Assembly (NCBI GenBank): GCA_030248195.1
Contig: JASAND010018240.1
Span: 1-64,000 of the forward strand
DNA: 64,000 nt
Source: Trissonchulus latispiculum
Lineage: Eukaryota; Nematoda; Enoplea; Enoplida; Ironidae
Reading direction: 5' to 3'
Below are positions 53,001-53,894 of the stretch, piece by piece (within the stretch, counting starts at the first letter, position 1; each line of letters opens with the position of its first letter). A program made the translations under genes and the position numbers. The notes below the pieces were generated by a model that made no database searches, had not been told where the DNA came from, and was given only the letters and a program-made list of their open reading frames with translations.

Positions 53001-53894
53001 GGTGGGAGTTGCAAACGGTGCCCGCTAGTTGGATGTCTGACGATCAAAGCCCGCAGGACTTTGCCTTCTATGGATTTGTGTCCAAAGTTTTTCCCAATAT
53101 GCTGGATTCGGTGGTTGGCAATGGGTAGGTTAATTGAGGCGTGGGGCATTGCTTTTTTCAGACCTTTATGGTTGGATAGGTTAATTGATTGAAAACCGCA
53201 AACAAACAAGAGATTAATTTGGACAAGTATGAATAAAAGTATGGTTAGTAAAATGTCTACTGTTAATAATTAATTTGTAGTTATCCAGATGTGGGCATCA
53301 GGCGTAAATGGATGCTACTTTATACTTGAGAAAATGCTTGAGATGTTTTCGGTTTACAAGATGGAAGGGTTAGCGGTATTTCAAAGAGAGTTTGGAAAAT
53401 TTTTGAAAAAATGAAAAGTAGAATTTTTGGCATTTCCTTATTACAACAAATAAATAATAAATGCTATAAAATTATTATTAAGTTAAACTATTTTGGTATT
53501 TTTATAATTTGTTCAAAATGTTTAGCTTTTCCTTCAATGTTAGGTTTTACCCAACACATATAATGTTAATTTGTCTGACCTTTGTACCTTCTTAATTATA
53601 ATTAATTATTGAATTTAATTTAATTTTTTCAGGATTATCGGTGTCTACATTGTGGTAGTGCTGGCCGTGTCGCGGGTTCTACGCGGTATGATTACGGGCT
53701 CTCTGTCCGAAATTCAGTTCGAAGAGGTGCCAGAAATCGATGAAGTCCTCAAGATCTGCTATCATATCTTCTTGGTCCGGGAGGCGGGCGATTTCAAGCT
53801 GGAAATCTTGCTCTATGCCAAACTGCTGTTCCTGTTCCGGTCACCGGCTACCATGATCGAATGGACTAGACCCAGTAAACGAAAACATGATTAA
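1062..53894 (+). CDS. Piezo: PIEZO mechanosensitive cation channel gene, 5'-truncated by the window (42 exons, joined CDS)
   Basis: PIEZO proteins are trimeric, mechanically gated, non-selective cation channels of the plasma membrane with curved multi-helix blades and a central pore. The identification rests on family landmarks seen in order: a blade exon containing [11 protein letters not shown], the DYPW/RWLYLPD segment, a charged beam helix, [42 protein letters not shown] (anchor signature), KYGMG and outer helix, the cap, [17 protein letters not shown] (inner helix) and the C-terminal IFLVREAGD / [14 protein letters not shown]. The exons chain in one frame (6048 nt, 2015 residues plus TAA). 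Compared with mouse Piezo1 (about 2550 residues), roughly the first 430 residues are missing to the left. No initiator ATG is visible in the window. The gene is convergent with a GPCR gene on the other strand. The family call is firm; exon edges are manual GT-AG choices. An ATTAAA at 55005-55010 is one possible poly(A) signal, about 1.1 kb past the stop. Confidence 0.97.
1322..3724. repeat. 2.4-kb palindrome built from two inverted TTAA-flanked elements
   Basis: Outer arms near 1322-1395 and 3655-3724 are reverse complements, beginning GGAAGTCCCCCC. Inside lie two inverted copies of an approximately 1-kb unit, 1632-2645 and 2642-3643, which share a central TTAA. Each unit has TTAA at its ends and TIRs of the form GGTGCTGGTATC. 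A separate foldback (about 1412-1612) sits in the left arm only. Non-coding. Confidence 0.8.
4131..4545. mobile_element. G-run TIR element, CTGGGTTTTC subfamily
   Basis: Ends are CTGGGTTTTCTCTAG and CTAAAGAAAACCCAG, with a perfect 5-bp duplication GTACG on both sides. Long G-runs lie near both ends. In the middle is GCGAAGCCGG, the diverged form of the family hairpin, followed by AAAATTTTTGAAAATTTTG. No ORF of substance. Confidence 0.85.
4762..4890 (+). CDS. Piezo: PIEZO exon 2 of window
   Basis: 43 codons, phase 0 to 0. Continues directly from exon 1 as [22 protein letters not shown], then [19 protein letters not shown]. It matches the VWSIMYHSWLTFVLLLWACLIW region of mouse Piezo1: the rest of one blade helix and most of the next. 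Confidence 0.95.
5962..7131. repeat. Tandem satellite, 149-bp monomer, in element A
   Basis: The block CCCACCCACAGTGGG recurs at 5962, 6111, 6260, 6676, 6814 and 6963, spaced 149 bp except where a 259-bp element has inserted (6414-6672) and where one monomer lacks about 11 bp. Each monomer carries CAAGTTTGGTGTCAAATGAA and AGCCCTTGG. Stops are absent in some frames only because the repeat is in register, so the long ORFs here are not genes. Confidence 0.9.
6414..6672. mobile_element. Small hAT-like element inside satellite A
   Basis: TIRs CAGACGCGTAGCCAG and CTGGCTACGCTAGTG, with a perfect 8-bp duplication TGCCCCAC (6406-6413 and 6673-6680) cut from the satellite monomer. An 8-bp duplication with CAG...CTG-like ends is the hAT pattern. 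259 bp, no coding capacity. It is younger than the satellite expansion at that monomer. Confidence 0.8.
7267..8024. repeat. Terminal foldback (stem-loop) of element A
   Basis: Left arm (about 7267-7462) and right arm (about 7832-8024) are reverse complements, starting ACAAGTAATGAAAATGCTCC. The loop is about 370 bp. Each arm holds three spaced AATATGG motifs followed by variants of GGACTAG, and a palindromic AATATGGG...CCCATATT block. Confidence 0.85.
9347..9487 (+). CDS. Piezo: PIEZO exon 3 of window
   Basis: 47 codons, phase 0 to 0. [15 protein letters not shown] completes a blade helix. The following [18 protein letters not shown] aligns with the HQLGLEHTRYPCLDL loop of mouse Piezo1. Acceptor is gttctag and donor is aag/gttggt. 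Confidence 0.93.
9512..10951. mobile_element. G-run element split by an approximately 1-kb insertion
   Basis: The left part (9512-9696, starting CTGGGTTTATTTTAG) and right part (10717-10951, ending CTAAAGAAAACCCAG) match the two halves of the element at 4131-4545. The intervening approximately 1020 bp (9697-10716) is unrelated and is bordered by AAGTG on both sides, which suggests a secondary insertion. No clean target duplication was seen for the host element. It begins 24 nt after the exon 3 donor. Confidence 0.65.
11102..11261 (+). CDS. Piezo: PIEZO exon 4 of window
   Basis: 160 nt, ends in phase 1. [21 protein letters not shown] gives a helix and basic loop (mouse Piezo1 LTFWLLLRQFVKEKL). 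A low-complexity [11 protein letters not shown] linker follows. The donor GTAAGT is directly abutted by a G-run element. Confidence 0.93.
11268..11624. mobile_element. G-run TIR element at the exon 4 splice donor
   Basis: Ends CTGGCTTATTTTTAGG and AAAAGCCAG, with a perfect 5-bp duplication TAAGT on both sides. The left copy of that duplication is bases 2-6 of the splice donor GTAAGT, so the insertion happened 6 nt into the intron and duplicated part of the donor. The interior has long G and C runs. Confidence 0.85.
11813..12170. mobile_element. G-run TIR element, CTGGCTTTTTCC subfamily
   Basis: Ends CTGGCTTTTTCCTA and TAGGAAAAAGCCAG, with near-perfect 5-bp flanks GGTAT and GGTGT. The interior hairpin is CCGGCGTCGCCGG. 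C-runs lie on the right and G-runs on the left. Confidence 0.8.
12348..12502 (+). CDS. Piezo: PIEZO exon 5 of window
   Basis: Starts with 2 nt completing a Lys codon and ends phase 0. [20 protein letters not shown] aligns with [15 protein letters not shown] of mouse Piezo1. The exon continues as a second helix, [17 protein letters not shown]. Confidence 0.95.
12714..13943. mobile_element. TTAA-flanked element E
   Basis: Bounded by TTAA-GGGGGGGGGTCGC on the left and GCGACCCCCCC-TTAA on the right; 1230 bp, non-coding. The ends and the TTAA duplication match the plan of the elements at 4942, 17448 and 19086. The left subterminal CGACCATCTCCGATTTC resembles element F. Confidence 0.8.
14040..14386. 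mobile_element. G-run element, left end degraded
   Basis: The right end CTAAAATAAGCCAG is clear, with the internal hairpin CCGGCGTCGCCGG and C-runs. The left terminus is too diverged to place; a TTATGTTTTAG near 13990 may be it. Confidence 0.55.
14506..14654 (+). CDS. Piezo: PIEZO exon 6 of window
   Basis: Phase 0 in, phase 2 out. [20 protein letters not shown], then [12 protein letters not shown], aligns with LWRKLLRVFWWLVVAYTML and WRNLTGFTDEQ of mouse Piezo1. Contains a potential N-glycosylation site, NVTG. Confidence 0.96.
14673..14750 (+). repeat. tRNA-like (Pol III A/B box) sequence, probable SINE head or tRNA relic
   Basis: GGCGTAGTTGGTAGGGCG resembles an A box and GGGGATTGAATCTC a diverged B box with the expected spacing. 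The stems do not close into a complete cloverleaf, so this is not called a working tRNA. It begins about 18 nt after the exon 6 donor. Confidence 0.45.
15212..15358 (+). CDS. Piezo: PIEZO exon 7 of window
   Basis: Starts with 1 nt completing Gln and ends phase 2. [21 protein letters not shown], then LVLTDI, matches SSILIPGFFLLACILQLHYFHRPFMQLTDL of mouse Piezo1. Confidence 0.96.
15685..15749 (+). CDS. Piezo: PIEZO exon 8 of window
   Basis: 65 nt, phase 2 in and phase 1 out, encoding a polar linker [21 protein letters not shown]. The call depends on frame continuity between exons 7 and 9 and consensus splice sites; there is no recognisable domain. Confidence 0.8.
15995..16330. mobile_element. 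G-run TIR element, CTGGCATTTTTT subfamily
   Basis: Ends CTGGCATTTTTTAATTAG and AAAAAATGTCAG, with a perfect 5-bp duplication GTGAA on both sides. The body is collinear with 465-818, including the GGGGGTCGCCCAAAAGTGTC block. Confidence 0.85.
16375..16532. repeat. Foldback with ACAAAGAAATAA ends
   Basis: Inverted ends ACAAAGAAATAATGAA and TTATTTCTTTGT surround blocks containing CTCCTGTTTCGG. Single-arm relatives sit at about 18450-18530 and 22320-22412. Confidence 0.6.
16880..17055 (+). CDS. Piezo: PIEZO exon 9 of window
   Basis: Starts with 2 nt completing Ala and ends phase 0. A linker is followed by [20 protein letters not shown] and [18 protein letters not shown], matching the blade segment LLELHVFKLVALYTVWVAL of mouse Piezo1. 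Confidence 0.94.
17448..18091. mobile_element. TTAA-flanked foldback element F
   Basis: TTAA on both sides with [23 protein letters not shown]. The two arms of about 290 bp are near-identical reverse complements around a short AT-rich centre, so the strand can fold on itself almost completely. Non-coding. Confidence 0.85.
18200..18379 (+). CDS. Piezo: PIEZO exon 10 of window
   Basis: 60 codons, phase 0 to 0: [20 protein letters not shown], then [20 protein letters not shown], matching the ...TCIIIVCKMLYQLKIV helix pair of mouse Piezo1. C-run sequence begins 7 nt after the donor. Confidence 0.95.
18603..18707 (+). CDS. Piezo: PIEZO exon 11 of window
   Basis: 35 codons, phase 0 to 0. [20 protein letters not shown], then [15 protein letters not shown], aligns with the extracellular NWFGVRKG loop of mouse Piezo1. 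NETE is a potential glycosylation site. Confidence 0.92.
19086..20491. mobile_element. TTAA-flanked element D (intact reference copy)
   Basis: Ends TTAA-GGGGGGGCTACGAA and TTCGTAGCCCCCCCCC-TTAA; 1406 bp. It is present in reverse orientation and interrupted at 4942-9145. The inner sequence contains GCCGGAATACTTTTAATATT at the exact point where the other copy carries composite element A. No ORF of useful length. Confidence 0.85.
20612..20812 (+). CDS. Piezo: PIEZO exon 12 of window
   Basis: 67 codons, phase 0 to 0. [21 protein letters not shown], then the amphipathic loop ...[20 protein letters not shown], matches LKYFINFFFYKFGLE of mouse Piezo1. Confidence 0.97.
21136..21337 (+). CDS. Piezo: PIEZO exon 13 of window
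   Basis: Phase 0 in, phase 1 out. Three hydrophobic stretches end in [18 protein letters not shown], equivalent to LLYQYLLCLGMPPALC of mouse Piezo1. Confidence 0.96.
21724..21819 (+). CDS. Piezo: PIEZO exon 14 of window
   Basis: Phase 1 in and out. [20 protein letters not shown], then [12 protein letters not shown], is one of the most recognisable PIEZO segments (DYPWRWSKAIPMNSALIKWLYLPDFF in mouse Piezo1). Confidence 0.97.
22152..22305 (+). CDS. Piezo: PIEZO exon 15 of window
   Basis: Phase 1 in, phase 2 out. [20 protein letters not shown] matches FLLLLCASQQWQVFSAE of mouse Piezo1. A polar linker ending [10 protein letters not shown] follows. Confidence 0.95.
22975..23048. repeat. (TTG)n / (CAA)n microsatellite
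   Basis: About 74 bp of near-uninterrupted TTG. It produces spurious poly-Asn and poly-Cys ORFs. Confidence 0.95.
22975..23335 (-). mobile_element. Possible 5'-truncated non-LTR retroelement 3' end with (CAA)n tail
   Basis: A GC-richer block (about 23050-23335) is followed, on the minus strand, by about 24 CAA triplets (22975-23048). A unique block ending in a simple triplet tail is how many RTE/CR1-type LINE insertions end. I recognise no protein domain in the block, so this is a structural guess. Confidence 0.4.
23511..23696 (+). CDS. Piezo: PIEZO exon 16 of window
   Basis: Starts with 1 nt completing Arg and ends phase 2. [20 protein letters not shown], then [20 protein letters not shown], matches SYLDMLKVAVFRYLFWLVL...FGLGYLLACFYLLLFG of mouse Piezo1. 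Confidence 0.97.
24142..24199 (+). CDS. Piezo: PIEZO exon 17 of window
   Basis: 58 nt, phase 2 in, phase 0 out. [19 protein letters not shown], a single helix equivalent to LVLWDCLILYNVTVIISKN of mouse Piezo1. Confidence 0.92.
24518..24774 (+). CDS. Piezo: PIEZO exon 18 of window
   Basis: Phase 0 in, phase 2 out. [18 protein letters not shown], a loop, then [20 protein letters not shown], matches SNFCWVIQLFSLVC...LLLQRRIFLSHYFLHV of mouse Piezo1. It ends in the charged helix [11 protein letters not shown]. Confidence 0.97.
25430..25626 (+). CDS. Piezo: PIEZO exon 19 of window (beam helix)
   Basis: Starts with 1 nt completing Cys and ends phase 1. [20 protein letters not shown], then a long charged helix to KERERQASQ, corresponds to the intracellular beam of PIEZO (HRQIEEKSLAQLKRQMKRIR in mouse Piezo1), which links blade to pore. 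An acidic, disordered tail follows. Confidence 0.95.
25681..26067. mobile_element. hAT-like foldback element with TATCCGGATA repeats
   Basis: TIRs TAGTGATGGGCACTGGATAT and ATATCCAGTGCCCATCACTA; TGTGGG occurs next to both ends. The interior repeats TATCCGGATATCCG. Related fragments occur at 44212-44400 and 49010-49090. The TIR form is hAT-like; the target duplication is imperfect. Confidence 0.65.
26850..27253. mobile_element. G-run TIR element with very long G/C runs
   Basis: Ends CTGGCTTACTTCTA and TAGAAGTAAGCCAG, with a perfect 5-bp duplication TTAGT on both sides. Contains a G-run of about 20 nt, several C-runs of 8 or more, and the hairpin CCGGCTTCGCCGG. Confidence 0.88.
27671..28006. 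mobile_element. G-run element, degraded
   Basis: The left end, near GGGGGTTTTAGGC, is weak. The right end is AAATAAAAAATCCCAG. The interior matches the 4131 subfamily (CTGTTTTC...CTGCTATG, then AGCGACGCCGGAAAATTTT). Confidence 0.55.
28140..28505. mobile_element. G-run element, degraded
   Basis: Similar in order to the element at 45056: an opening G/C block, GCTAAAATAATATGCTG, GCAGATTTAGTGCT, the CTGAGTGAATTTTT block, and a closing G-run block ending CTGAAATAAACCCA. The hairpin core is lost. Confidence 0.5.
28661..29765. repeat. Foldback with repeated GCGGGAAAAAAAACCCA units
   Basis: Ends TATAGTCAAGCGGG and CCCGCTTGACTATA are inverted. At least seven copies of GCGGGAAAAAAAACCCA or its complement lie at about 28669, 28696, 29034, 29052, 29537, 29560 and 29740, the left ones in one orientation and the right ones in the other. 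Non-coding. Confidence 0.75.
29949..30020 (+). CDS. Piezo: PIEZO exon 20 of window, 72 nt, possible cassette
   Basis: Phase 1 in and out, so including or skipping it keeps the frame. Encodes [20 protein letters not shown] plus DDQ. It lies where mouse Piezo1 has WLDHATVIHSGDYFLFES; the VDH is compatible, while the SGDY part is in the next exon. Introns of about 4.3 and 3.9 kb flank it. The splice sites are good (attgcag, gtaagac). Optional use is inference. Confidence 0.75.
30021..31979 (+). other. Large PIEZO intron, left part
   Basis: AT-rich intron with no recognised exon. Apart from a CpG-rich foldback at 31392-31635, I see only T-rich low-complexity sequence and a short CAACAACAACAAC tract near 30085. 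Confidence 0.6.
31392..31635. repeat. CpG-rich palindromic element
   Basis: Many copies of GACGCGCGTC / ACGCACGTCGA palindromes lie between inverted ends TAGTGCCAGTCGCC and GGCGACTATGAAGGCA. CpG density is far above the surrounding intron. Confidence 0.6.
31980..33622. mobile_element. hAT-like element J with nested TTAA element
   Basis: Ends CAGGGTTTTTTTC and AAAAAAAACCGTGG, with subterminal GTGGGCAAAC repeats in inverted orientation. GCCCATT (7 of 8 bp) lies on both sides. Two GGGGGTCTGGGGG/GCCCCCCAG blocks (33149 and 33415) are shared with the hAT-like element at 43602. Element G is inserted within it. Confidence 0.65.
32179..33071. mobile_element. TTAA-flanked element G inside J
   Basis: TTAA on both sides and TIR GGTGGTGATTCC / GGAATCACCACC; 893 bp, non-coding. 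Its ends resemble the approximately 1-kb units of the 1322-3724 palindrome (GGTGGCTGGTTCC). Confidence 0.75.
33880..34001 (+). CDS. Piezo: PIEZO exon 21 of window
   Basis: Starts with 2 nt and ends phase 0. [16 protein letters not shown] aligns with HSGDYFLFESDSEEE of mouse Piezo1. A disordered, Pro/acid-rich cytosolic stretch follows. Confidence 0.93.
34721..34798 (+). CDS. Piezo: PIEZO exon 22 of window
   Basis: 26 codons, phase 0 to 0. [20 protein letters not shown] is an acidic cytosolic linker. Supported by frame, splice sites (tttttcag, gtattc) and position; there is no domain match. Confidence 0.75.
35700..36470. repeat. Tandem satellite, 148-bp monomer, in element B
   Basis: CTGGTTCAA anchors at 35703, 35851, 35999, 36147 and 36295 are exactly 148 bp apart; a last, 125-bp interval follows a 23-bp deletion. 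The monomer contains CTGGTTCAAAGTTGAACCAG and is unlike the monomer of element A. In-register ORFs here are artefacts. Confidence 0.9.
36588..37459. repeat. Terminal foldback of element B
   Basis: Arms at about 36588-36785 and 37270-37459 are reverse complements, starting ACAAGTAGGAAAAATGCTCC. Three AATATGAG motifs per arm are separated by GGACAAGAT-like blocks, matching the AATATGG/GGACTAG layout of element A. Confidence 0.85.
38242..38686. mobile_element. G-run TIR element
   Basis: Ends CTGGTTTGTTTTTGGGCC and AAATAAGCCAG, with GATT on both sides. The internal GGCGAAGCCGG hairpin and G-runs near both ends are present. Collinear with 11268-11624. Confidence 0.7.
38760..38790 (+). CDS. Piezo: PIEZO exon 23 of window (31 nt)
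   Basis: Phase 0 in, phase 1 out; [10 protein letters not shown]. Too short for homology; accepted because the frame and GT-AG signals fit exons 22 and 24. Confidence 0.7.
38935..39104 (+). CDS. Piezo: PIEZO exon 24 of window
   Basis: Starts with 2 nt and ends phase 0. [20 protein letters not shown], then a basic [16 protein letters not shown], aligns with the ATVDGLTRWLRAFTKHHRTM region of mouse Piezo1, the amphipathic cytosolic segment before the last blade unit. Confidence 0.9.
39175..39335. repeat. Array of TACCGTATTAAACGGTA palindromes
   Basis: Several copies of TACCGTATAATACGGTA or TACCGTATTAAACGGTA with short spacers, directly left of a nested foldback. Confidence 0.7.
39358..41496. 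mobile_element. Three-layer nested foldback elements
   Basis: The outermost ends TCAAGAGTACATAATAACTAA and TTAGTTATTATGTACTCTTGA are inverted. Inside are a foldback (about 39380-39752) with a CTGCAGACATCATCTGCAC arm and central GGTACACAA repeats, and a larger foldback (about 39752-41472) with ends AGGGCCTATTTCTTTAAAGA and many GGATTAAA motifs. The latter carries in turn an inner inverted repeat (about 40040-41160) with AGCTCTTATCGAGCTGAAC. Non-coding. Confidence 0.75.
41674..41768 (+). CDS. Piezo: PIEZO exon 25 of window
   Basis: Phase 0 in, phase 2 out. [20 protein letters not shown] is a charged cytosolic helix of the kind that precedes the last blade unit. Supported by frame and splice signals. 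Confidence 0.82.
42245..42488 (+). CDS. Piezo: PIEZO exon 26 of window
   Basis: Starts with 1 nt and ends phase 0. [20 protein letters not shown], then [20 protein letters not shown], and [17 protein letters not shown] match AHSELLCYFIIILNHMVTAS...LVLPVLVFLWAM...PRPSKRFWMTAIVFTE of mouse Piezo1. Confidence 0.98.
42878..43057 (+). CDS. Piezo: PIEZO exon 27 of window
   Basis: 60 codons, phase 0 to 0. [17 protein letters not shown], then [20 protein letters not shown] and [13 protein letters not shown], match VVTKYLFQFGFFPWN...FPPRILGLEKT of mouse Piezo1. Confidence 0.98.
43437..43526 (+). CDS. Piezo: PIEZO exon 28 of window
   Basis: 30 codons, phase 0 to 0. [19 protein letters not shown] aligns with the YGLWDHEED stretch of mouse Piezo1; start of the long cytosolic loop before the last helices. 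Confidence 0.9.
43602..44697. mobile_element. hAT-like element H
   Basis: TIRs CAGTGGCGCACCCAGAG and TTGGGTGCGCCCCTG, with a perfect 8-bp duplication GTTCTATC (43594-43601 and 44698-44705). Two subterminal GGGGGTCTGGGGG blocks (43791 and 44027) and a fragment of the TATCCGGATA element (44212-44400) lie inside. 1096 bp, no transposase ORF: a non-autonomous hAT. Confidence 0.88.
45056..45456. mobile_element. G-run TIR element, CTGGGCTTATTCTAG subfamily
   Basis: Ends CTGGGCTTATTCTAG and CTAGAATAAGCCCAG are exact inverted repeats. Perfect 5-bp duplication CTGAT on both sides. Hairpin CCGGCGAAGCCGG followed by AAAATTTTTGAAAATTTGG. Multiple G-runs of 7 or more. Confidence 0.9.
45506..45815. mobile_element. 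G-run TIR element
   Basis: Ends CTGTCTTATCCTTAG and AAGGAATAAGCCAG; flanks TGTAT and TATAT (4 of 5). Hairpin relic CCGGCTTTGCCG. It lies only 50 bp from the previous copy. Confidence 0.7.
46223..46361 (+). CDS. Piezo: PIEZO exon 29 of window
   Basis: Phase 0 in, phase 1 out. [20 protein letters not shown] begins a polar cytosolic linker in the position of the variable loop of mouse Piezo1. Supported by frame and splice sites. Confidence 0.82.
46391..46746. mobile_element. G-run TIR element near the exon 29 donor
   Basis: Ends CTGGGCTTATTCTAGG and CTAGAATAAGCCCAG; 6-bp duplication TAATTT on both sides. Closely related to 45056-45456, with hairpin CCGGCAAAACCGG. Starts 29 nt after the donor. 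Confidence 0.88.
46780..47300. repeat. Degraded element with GGTTAACCC and CGATGTTATAAAG ends
   Basis: GGGGCCGATGTTATAAAGG near 46850 is inverted relative to GTCCCTTTATAACACTGGGC near 47165, and many AACCCNGGTT-like motifs lie between. A relative lies at about 55185-55320 (AACATCGGCCCCAG). Confidence 0.5.
47378..47396 (+). CDS. Piezo: PIEZO exon 30 of window, 19-nt microexon
   Basis: Phase 1 in, phase 2 out; residues D-DEKET and part of Ala. The flanking signals (ttttttag, gtaagt) are strong, and exons 29 and 31 can only be joined in frame through it (29 ends phase 1, 31 needs phase 2). Confidence 0.8.
47690..47837 (+). CDS. Piezo: PIEZO exon 31 of window
   Basis: Starts with 1 nt and ends phase 0. 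[20 protein letters not shown], then [20 protein letters not shown], matches LQRFFHDILHTKYRAATDVYALMFLADIVDIIIIIFGFW of mouse Piezo1. Confidence 0.97.
48124..48174 (+). CDS. Piezo: PIEZO exon 32 of window
   Basis: 17 codons, phase 0 to 0: [17 protein letters not shown], in place of the extracellular loop SAATDIASSLSDDQ of mouse Piezo1. NESV is a possible glycosylation site. Confidence 0.88.
48449..48615 (+). CDS. Piezo: PIEZO exon 33 of window
   Basis: Phase 0 in, phase 2 out. [20 protein letters not shown], then [20 protein letters not shown] and HIWMFFILP, matches VIDRALYLRKTVLGKLAFQV...[10 protein letters not shown] of mouse Piezo1, one of the most conserved PIEZO regions. Confidence 0.98.
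48627..48978. mobile_element. G-run TIR element, CTGGCATTTTTT subfamily, near the exon 33 donor
   Basis: Ends CTGGCATTTTTTTAGG and CTAAAAAAATGCCAG; 6-bp flanks TATATA and TAGATA (5 of 6). The body is the reverse complement of the 465 and 15995 copies. Starts 11 nt after the donor. Confidence 0.82.
49389..49547 (+). CDS. Piezo: PIEZO exon 34 of window
   Basis: Phase 2 in and out. [20 protein letters not shown], then [16 protein letters not shown], matches AQLWYFVKCIYFALSAYQIRCGYPTRILGNFLTKKY of mouse Piezo1. Confidence 0.98.
50005..50152 (+). CDS. Piezo: PIEZO exon 35 of window (anchor)
   Basis: Starts with 1 nt and ends phase 0. [19 protein letters not shown] is the PIEZO family signature PF(x2)E(x6)W in the anchor. 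[20 protein letters not shown] follows, corresponding to SNWMCVEDIYANIFIIKCSR of mouse Piezo1. Confidence 0.99.
50586..50771 (+). CDS. Piezo: PIEZO exon 36 of window (outer pore helix)
   Basis: 62 codons, phase 0 to 0. [19 protein letters not shown], then [20 protein letters not shown], is the outer helix next to the pore; the first cap residues follow. The mouse counterpart is [28 protein letters not shown]. Confidence 0.98.
51010..51102 (+). CDS. Piezo: PIEZO exon 37 of window (cap)
   Basis: 31 codons, phase 0 to 0. [20 protein letters not shown], then [11 protein letters not shown], in line with PLFTMSAQQPSIVPFTPQAYEEL of the mouse Piezo1 extracellular cap. Confidence 0.95.
51216..51388 (+). 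CDS. Piezo: PIEZO exon 38 of window (cap)
   Basis: Phase 0 in, phase 2 out. [20 protein letters not shown], then [18 protein letters not shown] and [12 protein letters not shown], matches YSPEDIVTAQIEGSSGALWRISPPSRAQMKQEL...ITLRFTWNFQR of mouse Piezo1. Confidence 0.97.
52036..52155 (+). CDS. Piezo: PIEZO exon 39 of window (cap)
   Basis: Phase 2 in and out. [20 protein letters not shown], then LRNATTDPV, aligns with KHTLELAPNSTARRQLAQLL of mouse Piezo1; NATT is a possible glycosylation site. Confidence 0.93.
52394..52482 (+). CDS. Piezo: PIEZO exon 40 of window (cap)
   Basis: Phase 2 in, phase 1 out. [20 protein letters not shown] matches VVIPHLFPKYIRAPNGPE of the mouse Piezo1 cap; a polar loop follows. 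Confidence 0.95.
52857..53124 (+). CDS. Piezo: PIEZO exon 41 of window (cap with extra cysteine cluster)
   Basis: Phase 1 in, phase 2 out. A cysteine cluster [17 protein letters not shown] (CX3C-X7-CX3C) precedes the strand [12 protein letters not shown] and [16 protein letters not shown]. The mouse Piezo1 cap has a CX3C (DCKADC) after WWVIELQ; here that place reads [11 protein letters not shown] with no cysteine. [20 protein letters not shown] leads into the inner helix. Confidence 0.95.
53633..53894 (+). CDS. Piezo: PIEZO last exon: inner pore helix and C-terminal domain
   Basis: Starts with 1 nt completing Gly; stop is TAA at 53892-53894. [20 protein letters not shown] is the inner helix lining the pore. 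[20 protein letters not shown] keeps the acidic pair of the mouse MFEELP site, with Gln in place of Met. [14 protein letters not shown] is the conserved end, followed by a short basic tail PSKRKHD. Confidence 0.99.

Noticed and set aside
52853..53209. 118-codon minus-strand frame
   Set aside because: Mirror of PIEZO exon 41, whose frame, homology and splice sites are clear on the plus strand.
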